This document shows positions 43,447-51,026 of a stretch of 64,000 nucleotides of DNA, piece by piece. Each line of letters begins with the position of its first letter. Positions within the stretch are counted from its first letter, which is position 1. Origin of the DNA: Thermasporomyces sp040195635 (GTDB lineage: Bacteria; Actinomycetota; Actinomycetes; Propionibacteriales; Actinopolymorphaceae). The position numbers and the translations under genes were made by a program. Location of the stretch: contig NZ_JBEFTX010000006.1 of assembly GCF_040195635.1 (NCBI RefSeq), positions 124,001-188,000 on the forward strand. The letters are read 5' to 3'. Below the pieces are notes generated by a model. The model searched no databases, was not told the DNA's origin, and worked only from the letters and a program-made list of their open reading frames with translations.

Positions 43447-44325
43447 TCATTCTCCAGGTCGGTTGCGCTCATAGACCAGACGGAGTCCATGCAGGGTCAG
43501 CCAGGGCTCGTGGTGATCGACGGTGCGGCACTGCTCGATGACGAGCGGCGCGAGGCCACCGGTGGCGACGATCGTGACGTCGTCGAGGGTGAGGCCGAGT
43601 TCGGCAACCATACGCTCGACAAGTCCGTCGACCTGGCCAGCGAAACCGTAGACGGCGCCGGACTGCAGGGCTTCGACCGTGTTCTTGGCGATCACCGTGC
43701 GGGGACGGAGCAGCTCAACCCGACGCAGTTGGGCGCCACGGCGGCCGAGGGCTTCGAGCGAGATCTCGATGCCCGGCGCGATCGCGCCGCCGATGTACTC
43801 ACCCCGCGCGCTCACGACGTCGAACGTGGTGGCGGTGCCGAAGTCGACGACGATGCAGGGTCGGCCGTGGCGTTCGAAAACCGCGAGCGCGTTGACGATC
43901 CGGTCTGCGCCCACTTCCCGCGGGTTGTCCATGAGGACCGGGACGCCAGTACGTACGCCCGGTTCGACCACCACGCCGGGCACGTCCGCGTAGTACCGGC
44001 GCAGCATTTCGCGCAGTTCGTACAGGACCGCAGGCACAGTGGAACAGACCGCGACCCCGGTCACACCGCCCGGCCCCACACCGGATCCCTCGGCTGACGT
44101 GGAAGTTGGCGTCGATGCTGGGCCCGCACCCGGCGGCGCGGCGGAGGTTGCGGCCGAAGCCGCGGCCGTGCCCGACCGGCCGGCCAGCAGCCCGGCGACC
44201 AACACGGCCAGTTCGTCGGCCGTACGCCGGTCATCGGTGGCCACTCGCCAGTGATCGACCAGCTCGGCGCCGGCGAAGAGGCCGAGCACCGTCTGGGTGT
44301 TGCCGACGTCGATCGCGAACAGCAT
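43447..44325 (-). CDS. coaX: Type III pantothenate kinase
   Basis: A 292-residue ASKHA kinase for the first step of coenzyme A synthesis. MLFAIDVGNTQTVLGLFAG is the phosphate loop. DNPREVGADRIVNALAVFE and IVVDFGTATTFDVVSARGEYIGGAIAPG are CoaX signatures. The ATG at 44325 is used; an upstream start would add 20 unrelated residues. Residues about 50-88 are an Ala/Ser/Thr/Pro/Gly-rich insertion not found in most homologues. panC and panD, often adjacent in actinobacteria, are missing here. Confidence 0.94.
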   Translation of the reverse strand: MLFAIDVGNTQTVLGLFAGAELVDHWRVATDDRRTADELAVLVAGLLAGRSGTAAASAATSAAPPGAGPASTPTSTSAEGSGVGPGGVTGVAVCSTVPAVLYELREMLRRYYADVPGVVVEPGVRTGVPVLMDNPREVGADRIVNALAVFERHGRPCIVVDFGTATTFDVVSARGEYIGGAIAPGIEISLEALGRRGAQLRRVELLRPRTVIAKNTVEALQSGAVYGFAGQVDGLVERMVAELGLTLDDVTIVATGGLAPLVIEQCRTVDHHEPWLTLHGLRLVYERNRPGE

Positions 44326-44429
44326 CGGCCGTCGCCTTTCCTCGCGTGAGTGTCCAGTCGGGGAGGTACGAGGGACAAGGCGCATACGGCTGCCCCCGGC
44401 TCCGCCACCTTACTTGTCCCCGGGCAAGC

Positions 44430-44500
44430 ACCGGCGTCTCTGCCACCACTCGTCCCTCTGCCACCACTCGTCCCTCTGCCACCACCGGCACCTCTGCCGA
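44430..44500 (+). repeat. Tandem array, 18 bp (TCTGCCACCACTCGTCCC)
   Basis: Three near-perfect copies plus degenerate CTCTGCCGACGACC units lie in the divergent spacer between coaX (44325) and the first DUF1707 gene (44645). Nothing else is recognised in this 319-base stretch. Confidence 0.85.
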
Positions 44501-44644
44501 CGACCACCGGTTCTCCTGCCCGACTGTCATCCGGTCATCACCGGTCGACCGATCATGTCCCGAGCCGTGAAACTCGCGTCCGGGGGTCACAATGGGTACA
44601 GGTCCGCGGTTCGGATGAGGGACAGTGAACGAAGGGGGGCGCTC

Positions 44645-45172
44645 ATGAGCGGCGACTGGCATTCCATGCGGGCGTCCCACGCTGACCGGGAGCGCACCGC
44701 CGACGTCCTCAAGGCTGCGTACGCGGAAGGTCGGCTCGACGACGCCGAGCATCGCCGCCGGCTTGACCTTGTGATGCGGGCACGTTCCTACGGCGAGTTG
44801 CAGCGCCTGGTCGCCGATCTGCCGGCGGGTCCACTGCCGTTCCCCGCAGGAAATGCCCGGGCGTCCTATCCGGACGTCCCCCGTTATGCCACGCAGGCGA
44901 TGAACCCGTGGGCGCACTACACCCCTCCCACCGCCCGCCCGACCGACGACCTGGCCAAGGCGTCGGTGATCCTGGCCGTGATCTCGACGTTCACGTGCGG
45001 TCTCACGGCGGTCCCCGCCATCGTGACCGGCCACATGGCGCTCTCCCGGATCAGGGACAGTGGCGATGACGGCCGCGGCATGGCGATCGTCGGGCTCTGT
45101 GTCGGATACTCCGCGGTCATCGGAACCCTGCTGGTGATCCTCTTCGGCGTCGGCATCTTCAGCTCCTTCTGA
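44645..45172 (+). CDS. DUF1707 / DUF4190 membrane protein
   Basis: A 175-residue protein. The N-terminal DUF1707 (SHOCT-like) domain reads MRASHADRERTADVLKAAYAEGRLDDAEHRRRLD. The C-terminal DUF4190 domain has two transmembrane segments (ASVILAVISTFTCGLTAVPAIVTGHMALSRI and AIVGLCVGYSAVIGTLLVIL). Such proteins are common in actinobacteria; their function is unknown. AAGGGGGG precedes the start. A paralogue lies directly downstream, evidence of tandem duplication. Confidence 0.88.
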   Translation: MSGDWHSMRASHADRERTADVLKAAYAEGRLDDAEHRRRLDLVMRARSYGELQRLVADLPAGPLPFPAGNARASYPDVPRYATQAMNPWAHYTPPTARPTDDLAKASVILAVISTFTCGLTAVPAIVTGHMALSRIRDSGDDGRGMAIVGLCVGYSAVIGTLLVILFGVGIFSSF

Positions 45173-45406
45173 CGCTCGCCTGGCGCTCCACCGCCCGCCG
45201 CCACTGCCACCCGCCAGGTCATCCCCCTGGTCGGTGACCGGACTCCCCCCGGCGGCTCACCCCGAATGCCGGACTTGCGGTGGGCCGGAGAAGCCAGGCA
45301 CCGCAGATCGCGGCCAACTCGTCCGCTGCACTGCACAATGGCAGGAGGGGAGTGTTCCGCGGTCGCCTCGACGCGGCATCCCATCTCGACCCGGGCTGGG
45401 GGTGAG

Positions 45407-46081
45407 ATGAGCACGGACTGGCAGTCCATGCGGGCGTCCGACGCTGATCGGGAGCGTGCGGCCGACGTGCTCAAGGCAGCCGTGGCCGAAGGCCGCCTCG
45501 ACTGGGACGAACACCACGAACGCCTCGATCTCGTCATGAGGTCCCGTACCTACGGCGAACTCCACGGCCAGATCGTGGACCTGCCGGTGGGGCCCCTTCC
45601 GTTCCCGACACAGCTGCCCGCGCCCGGTGCGCCCGATGGATCCGGAACGCCGAGTATCCCCCTTCCGCCAAGGCCCGGCGTCCCCGGAATATCCGGTGGG
45701 ACCTCGGGTGAGGGCACGGGGTACGCCGGTCGGTTGCCTGCGCCCCACGATGAGACCGTCGGTCGCTCAGCGGCCCTTCCGAGTCCCCGGATGCCGCCAC
45801 CAGCACCGCTGGCCAATCCCTGGGCAAACTACGTGCCCGCACCTGTCCGCGTCACCGAGCCGCTCGCCAAGGTCTCCATCGCGTGCGCCATTCTCGGCCT
45901 GTGCACGTCCGGTATGAGCGCGGTGCCAGCCATCGTGACGGGCCACCTCGCGCTTGCCAGGATCCGGCGTACGAACGACGACGGGGCCGGACTTGCGGTG
46001 ACGGGACTGGTCCTCGGCTACCTGGAACTCGCGTTCGTCGCGTTGTGGTTCATCCTGGTCATTCTGTTCAACCTCGGCTGA
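45407..46081 (+). CDS. DUF1707 / DUF4190 membrane protein (paralogue)
   Basis: A 224-residue paralogue of the preceding protein, with the same DUF1707 start (MRASDADRERAADVLKAAVAEGRLDWDEHHERLD) and DUF4190 end (VSIACAILGLCTSGMSAVPAIVTGHLALARI). A longer Pro/Gly/Ser-rich linker of about 85 residues joins the two domains. GGGGGTGAG lies just before the ATG. A spacer of 234 bases after the first copy shows no clear terminator. Function unknown. Confidence 0.88.
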   Translation: MSTDWQSMRASDADRERAADVLKAAVAEGRLDWDEHHERLDLVMRSRTYGELHGQIVDLPVGPLPFPTQLPAPGAPDGSGTPSIPLPPRPGVPGISGGTSGEGTGYAGRLPAPHDETVGRSAALPSPRMPPPAPLANPWANYVPAPVRVTEPLAKVSIACAILGLCTSGMSAVPAIVTGHLALARIRRTNDDGAGLAVTGLVLGYLELAFVALWFILVILFNLG

Positions 46082-46096
46082 GGCAGGCAGCTCACC

Positions 46097-47206
46097 TTGT
46101 CCGAAGGATCGGATCCCCTCCGGCGCTCAGCATCTTCGGACAGGTCGGGCGGCAGGGTGAGCAAGGTGACTAGGGTCGCGGCCGTGGAGACCGGAATTCC
46201 AGGGTGCGCGGGCTCCGGCTGCTGGCAAACCTGGCGGGCGGCGACCGCGGAAGCGCTCTACGGTCCGAGCGGTTTCTTTCGTACGCACGTACCGGCGCGG
46301 CATTTCCGGACCTCGGTTCACGTGTCGTCCGCGTTCGCGGCAGCACTGGTGCGGTTGGCGCGTGCGGCGGGCCTCAGGACGGTCGTCGACGTCGGTGCCG
46401 GGCGGGGCGAGCTGGCCCGCACACTGCACGAGCTCGCGCCGGACCTCACCCTCGTCGCCGTGGAGATCGCCGAACAGCCGGACGATCTGCCCGCGGAGGT
46501 GACGTGGACGGACGCCGTACCGCCCGGTATCGACGCTCTCGTCGTGGCGAACGAATGGCTGGACAACGTCCCGCTCGACGTGGTCGAGGTGGATCCCGAT
46601 CATGTCGTACGCCAGATCGAGGTGAACGTCGAAACCGGTGAGGAACGGTTCGGCTCACCCGTTTCTCCCGCGCAGGCCGGCTGGCTACGCGAGTGGTGGC
46701 CACTTGCCGGCGCACCGCCGGGCACGAGGGCGGAGATCGGGGCGCCGCGGGACTCCGCGTGGGCGGACGTCGTACGCCGGTTGCGGTCGGGCCTTGCACT
46801 CGCCATCGACTACGGGCATCTGCGCGAGAGCCGGTCCGCGGTCGGGACGCTCACCGCCTATCGCGCGGGGCGGATGGTGCCTCCGGTACCCGACGGGTCA
46901 TGCGACATCACCGCGCACGTGGCGGTCGACGCGGTGGCCTACGCAGGGGAGCATTCGGGCGGCGCGGGACGAGGAACGGCGCTGACCAGCCAGCGAGCCG
47001 CGCTGGGTGTGCTCGGCGTCCACGGTGGCCGTCCGCCGCTGACAATGGCCCACACCGATCCTCAGGCGTACCTCGCCGCCTTGTCACAGGCGAGCGAAGC
47101 GGGCGAGTTGGTCGACCCCGCAGGTCTCGGCGGCTTCTGGTGGCTGCTGCAGGCGAAGGGTGACGCGGAACTGCCACCCGGCTTCGTGAGCTCCCACCCG
47201 GGTTAG
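46097..47206 (+). CDS. MidA/NDUFAF7-type SAM-dependent methyltransferase
   Basis: About 369 residues from a TTG at 46097; GTG starts at 46157 or 46169 are possible and the latter has AGGGTGA upstream. VVDVGAGRGELARTLHEL is the SAM motif, VANEWLDNVPLDVVEVD matches the MidA NE(F/W)xDxxP motif, and LAIDYGH followed by SCDITAHVAVDAVAY is typical of the family (COG1565). NDUFAF7 methylates an Arg of the NuoD/NDUFS2 subunit of complex I; an orphan NuoD gene lies about 2.3 kb away. The C-terminal residues PPGFVSSHPG and stop are made by the first units of a tandem array. Confidence 0.82.
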   Translation: MSEGSDPLRRSASSDRSGGRVSKVTRVAAVETGIPGCAGSGCWQTWRAATAEALYGPSGFFRTHVPARHFRTSVHVSSAFAAALVRLARAAGLRTVVDVGAGRGELARTLHELAPDLTLVAVEIAEQPDDLPAEVTWTDAVPPGIDALVVANEWLDNVPLDVVEVDPDHVVRQIEVNVETGEERFGSPVSPAQAGWLREWWPLAGAPPGTRAEIGAPRDSAWADVVRRLRSGLALAIDYGHLRESRSAVGTLTAYRAGRMVPPVPDGSCDITAHVAVDAVAYAGEHSGGAGRGTALTSQRAALGVLGVHGGRPPLTMAHTDPQAYLAALSQASEAGELVDPAGLGGFWWLLQAKGDAELPPGFVSSHPG

Positions 47207-47310
47207 CACCATTCCCACCCGGCTTAGCGAACTCCCACCGGGCTTAGCGAACTCCCACCCGGCTTAGCGAACTCCCACCCGGCTTAGCGAACTCCGCCCG
47301 GCTTCGTGAA
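47183..47310 (+). repeat. Tandem array, 6 x 20 bp (CACCCGGCTTAGCGAACTCC)
   Basis: Six or more 20-bp units begin inside the last codons of the MidA-like gene and contain its TAG stop; every later unit also carries a TAG in the same phase (GGCTTAGCG). GATC element G follows 34 bases on. Confidence 0.9.
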
Positions 47311-47343
47311 GTCCCGCCCTGATCCGGGACCGTGGCCCGCCGA

Positions 47344-47411
47344 GCATGATCGTGAAGGAAAACCGGCTCATACGCCCGCAAATCCTTCATGATCACGATC
47401 ATGATCACGGG
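47344..47411 (-). repeat. GATC palindromic element, copy G, overlapping a gene end
   Basis: Reads on the minus strand CCCGTGATCATGATCGTG, ATCATGAAG, a centre ATTTGCGGGCGTATGAGCCGG and TTTTCCTTCACGATCATGC. The PH-domain gene ends in it: its last 12 codons (RDHDRDHEGFAGV in part) and the TGA at 47368-47370 come from the element. It lies between convergent genes. Confidence 0.9.
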
Positions 47412-49020
47412 TTGACTGCATCCAGCGTTCGGGGCCGGCGATCTGGCGGGCCCGGCGCGAACGTTCGGGCTGCTTCTCGGCGAGCTCCCGAGCGACGGCG
47501 CTCGAGCGATGGATCGCGACCGCGTTGACCGGACCCACCGGGGTGTCGACATGGACGTTCGCGAGCCCCAGGCGACGCTGGAGCGGACCCTGCGTCACCC
47601 GGACGCTCTGCATCTTGGCGTGGGGCACGACGGCGGTACGCCTGGTCAGCCAGCCGGCATCGGTGACGAAGACCCGCTCGTCGGTGCCGTGGCGAAGGTA
47701 GCGCCACCCGATGGGACGCAGCCAGCGGGCCGACCGCGGCGCCACCATGCGTTCGACCTCGTCGGTATCGACTCCTGGCAGCACTCGCTGCAGGAGCGCG
47801 CGGGCCACCGGCCACGGCGCGACTGGCAGCAACGTCGAGGACGTCTGGTTCCCGTTCGAGCCCTTGCCGCCGTAGCCCGCCACGTCGACCGAGAGTTTCA
47901 CCCACGTCTTGGGCCGCCACAGCAGCTGCTGCTCGATCTCGACTCCCTGTACCCGCCCCGGCGGCACCGTCTGCGCCCAGGTGTCGAGCATGCCCTTACG
48001 GATCCGCAGACCGTCGGGCGACTCGCTCACGGTGAACCCGAACTCGCTGATGAACTGCCGCCACACCACACCGAGGCCTCCCAGCGCCCATGGGAGGAGG
48101 AACGCGAGCCCGACGACCTCGCCCAGGACGGTGGACGTGATGGCGACGGCGACGAAGCCGAGCGCCGCAGTGAGGAACGGCGCACTCACGACCGTGGACG
48201 CGAGGAGCACGCCAGGGGGTACGGCGACCAGTCGGCGTTCCGGCGCTTCGGGGGTGTCAGCGTCGAGGCCGGCGGCCCGGGCGAGCAGCTCGGCCCGCAG
48301 CTGTTGCGCACCCGGCTCGGTCAGGTAGGCGAGCGGCGCCTCCGTCTTGCCGCCGCCGGCCACCTCGAGCCGAAGTTCTGCGACCCCGAGCAGGCGGGCG
48401 AGCACGGGACGCACGATGTCGACGGCCTGCAACCGGTCGATCCGAATTCTCCGCGAACGCCGGAACAGAAAGCCGCTCTCGATCCGGAGCTCGTCGCCCT
48501 CGATCCGGTACTTCGTGAACCACCACGAGAACGACCCCAGCACCACGCCGAGAACCAACGCCGCCGCGAGCTGGATGCCGAAGAGTCCGAACTCCAGCTG
48601 GCGTACGGCGTCCTGGCCGATGACCGCCACGGCGATGGCGAAGTACTTCCAGCCGTTGAGTACCGGCGTCACCGGATGCAGTCGGCGGAGCTCGGTCACC
48701 GTCGCGCTGAGGTCGGGCTCGAGCTCCAACGCGGGTTCCGAACGCACCCCGTCGGCCTCCCGCGGTCCCACCCGTGTCCCCTCCCCGTCGGCCGACCCTG
48801 AACCATCGGCCGACCCTGAACCATCGCCCGGGCGCGGACCATCGGCGGGCCGTGGACGATCGGCCGCACCCGGACCATCGGCCAACCGTGGACCATCGGC
48901 CGACCCGTCGGCGGCACCCTGCGCACCAGGGGTCGTCGGCATGTCGGCTGCCCCCGGCTCACCGTCGGTTCGACCCGGCTCCCACTCGGGCATCGCGTTC
49001 CTCGCGTCCGTCAAGCTCAC
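47368..49020 (-). CDS. Bacterial PH domain membrane protein (YdbT-like)
   Basis: A 550-residue protein. Residues 1-95 are a low-complexity ADGxGxADG-type repeat encoded by degenerate DNA repeats. Hydrophobic segments follow (YFAIAVAVIGQDAV, LAAALVLGVVLGSFSWWF) together with three bPH2 (DUF304) domains, recognisable by RSRRIRIDRLQAVDIVRP, PPGRVQGVEIEQQ and VPHAKMQSVRVTQGPLQRRLGLA. YdbT/YdbS pairs are membrane proteins of uncertain role, in Bacillus linked to antimicrobial protection. The GTG start overlaps the stop of the next PH gene (GTGA). The end lies in GATC element G. Confidence 0.88.
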   Translation of the reverse strand: MSLTDARNAMPEWEPGRTDGEPGAADMPTTPGAQGAADGSADGPRLADGPGAADRPRPADGPRPGDGSGSADGSGSADGEGTRVGPREADGVRSEPALELEPDLSATVTELRRLHPVTPVLNGWKYFAIAVAVIGQDAVRQLEFGLFGIQLAAALVLGVVLGSFSWWFTKYRIEGDELRIESGFLFRRSRRIRIDRLQAVDIVRPVLARLLGVAELRLEVAGGGKTEAPLAYLTEPGAQQLRAELLARAAGLDADTPEAPERRLVAVPPGVLLASTVVSAPFLTAALGFVAVAITSTVLGEVVGLAFLLPWALGGLGVVWRQFISEFGFTVSESPDGLRIRKGMLDTWAQTVPPGRVQGVEIEQQLLWRPKTWVKLSVDVAGYGGKGSNGNQTSSTLLPVAPWPVARALLQRVLPGVDTDEVERMVAPRSARWLRPIGWRYLRHGTDERVFVTDAGWLTRRTAVVPHAKMQSVRVTQGPLQRRLGLANVHVDTPVGPVNAVAIHRSSAVARELAEKQPERSRRARQIAGPERWMQSTRDHDRDHEGFAGV

Positions 49021-49505
49021 AGTCCAGTCGCCCGCGCCTCGCCGAGTGCGGCCAACCGGTCGCGCAGCCGCTCCGCCTCGTCCGGTGTCAGCCCTGGAAT
49101 CTCCGCGTCGGTCGCAGGTGTGGCCGTGTGCAGCTGGACCTTCGCGATGCCGAACTTCCGCTCCACCGGACCGGCGGTCACGTCGACGAACTGCATCCGT
49201 CCGTACGGCACCACGACCAGCGTCTTGAACAGCACTCCGTGGGTGACGAGCAGATCGTCACCGCGCTCTGCGTACCCCCACGAACGCCAGTTGCGGTCGA
49301 TCAACCACCACGCCCAGCCGAAGAGGGCCGCGGCCGCCACGATCACCCCTCCGGCCAGCCGCCAGTCGACGACGATCCCCACGGCGATCGCGGCGGCCAG
49401 GCCGCCGAAGCCCAGCCAGAATGTCAGGAGTGTCCGCCGTACTGTCCGCAGTCGCGGCGACACGGCCTGCCAGCGCTCGCCCGGCGGCGCGAACAAGGTG
49501 TCCAT
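49017..49505 (-). CDS. Bacterial PH domain membrane protein (YdbS-like)
   Basis: A 162-residue partner of the larger PH protein. Two transmembrane segments (LTFWLGFGGLAAAIAVGIVV and AGGVIVAAAALFGWAWWLI) precede one bPH2 domain (VTHGVLFKTLVVVPYGRMQFVDVTAGPVERKFGIAKVQLHTAT). The ATG at 49505 is used; the open frame upstream reaches toward the divergent NuoD gene. Coupled through GTGA to the following gene, so the two proteins probably form one complex. Confidence 0.88.
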   Translation of the reverse strand: MDTLFAPPGERWQAVSPRLRTVRRTLLTFWLGFGGLAAAIAVGIVVDWRLAGGVIVAAAALFGWAWWLIDRNWRSWGYAERGDDLLVTHGVLFKTLVVVPYGRMQFVDVTAGPVERKFGIAKVQLHTATPATDAEIPGLTPDEAERLRDRLAALGEARATGL

Positions 49506-49540
49506 AGCAAGTGAGGCTATCCGGAGTGCGCTGTGCAAGC

Positions 49541-50788
49541 ATGGACGCCGTGACGACCGAGCGGATAGTGAGTCTCGGCGCGGGTGCCGCCGGCCTCCCC
49601 ACACCATTGTCGTCGTACGAACGCGAGTCCTACGACAGTGACTTGTACGAGCGTGGTGGCGGCGACGAGCTCGCCACCCAGGACATGGTGCTGAACATCG
49701 GGCCGCAGCACCCAGCCACCCACGGCGTACTCCGGCTCCGCCTCACCCTCGACGGTGAACGCATCGTCACCTGCGAACCCGTGATCGGCTACATGCACCG
49801 GGGCGCAGAGAAGCTGTTCGAGGTCCGCGACTACCGCCAGATCATCATGCTGGCCAACCGGCACGACTGGTTATCGGCGTTCTCCAGCGAGCTGGGTGTG
49901 GTGTTGGCCGTCGAACGGATGCTCGGCATGGAGGTCCCGGTCCGGGCGGTCTGGGCGCGCATGCTGCTGGCCGAACTCAACCGCGTCCTCAACCACCTGA
50001 TGTTCCTCGGCAGCTACCCCCTCGAGGTGGGCGCGATCACGCCGGTGTTCTACGCGTTCCGGGAGCGGGAGACGCTGCAGCAGGTGATGGAGGAAATTGC
50101 CGGCGGTCGGATGCACTACATGTTCAACCGGGTCGGCGGGCTGAAGGAGGACCTGCCGGCCGGCTGGCTGGACCGCGCGGCCGCCGCAGTCGCCGCGGTG
50201 CGTGGGCGGCTGCCGGAACTGGAGAACCTCGTCTTCGGCAACGAGATCTTCGCCGCCCGTACCCGCGGTGTCGGGGTCGTCTCGCCCGAACTCGTGCATG
50301 CGTACGGCATCTCCGGTCCCATCGCGCGGGCCTCCGGAGTCGATGTGGACCTGCGCCGCGACGAGCCCTACCTCGCGTACGACGAGCTCTTCGCCGCCGG
50401 CGGTCCTGGGCGGGTGGTCACGGGTTCTGAGGGCGACTGCTTCGCTCGGTTCTCCGTACTCCGCGACCAGGTTCATGTGTCCCTCGACCTCGCGGAGGCC
50501 TGCATCGATCGGCTGCGGTCGCTGGCTGCCGGGCCCGTCAACGTGCGCCTGCCGAAGATTCTCAAGGCGCCGGAGGGTTCGACGTACGCCTGGACCGAGA
50601 ACCCCCTCGGGCTCAACGGCTACTACCTCGTCTCGCGCGGGGAGAAGACGCCGTGGCGGATGAAGCTGCGGTCGGCGTCGTTCAACAACATCGCCGTGCT
50701 TCCCGAACTCGTGCCCGGGTGCGTGGTCGCTGATCTGGTCGCGATCCTCGGTTCGATGTTCTTCGTGGTCGGCGACATCGACAAGTAG
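49541..50788 (+). CDS. Orphan NADH-quinone oxidoreductase subunit D-like protein
   Basis: A 415-residue homologue of the 49-kDa NuoD/NDUFS2 subunit. LNIGPQHPATHGVLRLRL, YMHRGAEKLFEVRDYRQI and LNHLMFLGSYPLEVGA are NuoD signatures of the quinone site. The C-terminus FFVVGDIDK ends in the usual GxxD-[KR]. It lacks other nuo genes around it, so it is a stand-alone paralogue; loss of cluster N2 partners would make an independent complex I unlikely. It could replace NuoD in a variant complex or serve another role. The MidA-type methyltransferase gene nearby is suggestive. Confidence 0.88.
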   Translation: MDAVTTERIVSLGAGAAGLPTPLSSYERESYDSDLYERGGGDELATQDMVLNIGPQHPATHGVLRLRLTLDGERIVTCEPVIGYMHRGAEKLFEVRDYRQIIMLANRHDWLSAFSSELGVVLAVERMLGMEVPVRAVWARMLLAELNRVLNHLMFLGSYPLEVGAITPVFYAFRERETLQQVMEEIAGGRMHYMFNRVGGLKEDLPAGWLDRAAAAVAAVRGRLPELENLVFGNEIFAARTRGVGVVSPELVHAYGISGPIARASGVDVDLRRDEPYLAYDELFAAGGPGRVVTGSEGDCFARFSVLRDQVHVSLDLAEACIDRLRSLAAGPVNVRLPKILKAPEGSTYAWTENPLGLNGYYLVSRGEKTPWRMKLRSASFNNIAVLPELVPGCVVADLVAILGSMFFVVGDIDK

Positions 50789-50879
50789 CACGCCCGCGGC
50801 ATCGGATCGGCCACGCTGGTGACTGGACCGGTCGCACGGTCCGAGCGTGGGATCGGTCGCGTACCCCGGGTCGGCCGGT

Positions 50880-51023
50880 CGACAGCGAGGCCATACGACA
50901 GCGAGGCCATACGACAACGGGGCCATACGACAGCAAGGCCGGGCGACAGCGAGGCCGGGCGACAGCGAGGCCAGACGACAGCGAGGCCAGACGACAGCGA
51001 GGCCAGACGACAGCGAGGCTGGC
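50880..51023 (+). repeat. Tandem array, 9 x 16 bp (CGACAGCGAGGCCATA)
   Basis: Nine 16-bp units with point variation (CCATA, CCGGG, CCAGA endings) run to within 3 bases of the stop codon of the next minus-strand gene (51027). The array lies between convergent nuoD-like and membrane-protein genes. Confidence 0.92.
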
Positions 51024-51026
51024 GGC

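Noticed and set aside
50880..51023. Possible CRISPR array
   Set aside because: The 16-bp units are directly contiguous with no unique spacers, and no cas genes are present; it is a simple tandem array. The same reasoning excludes the other arrays.
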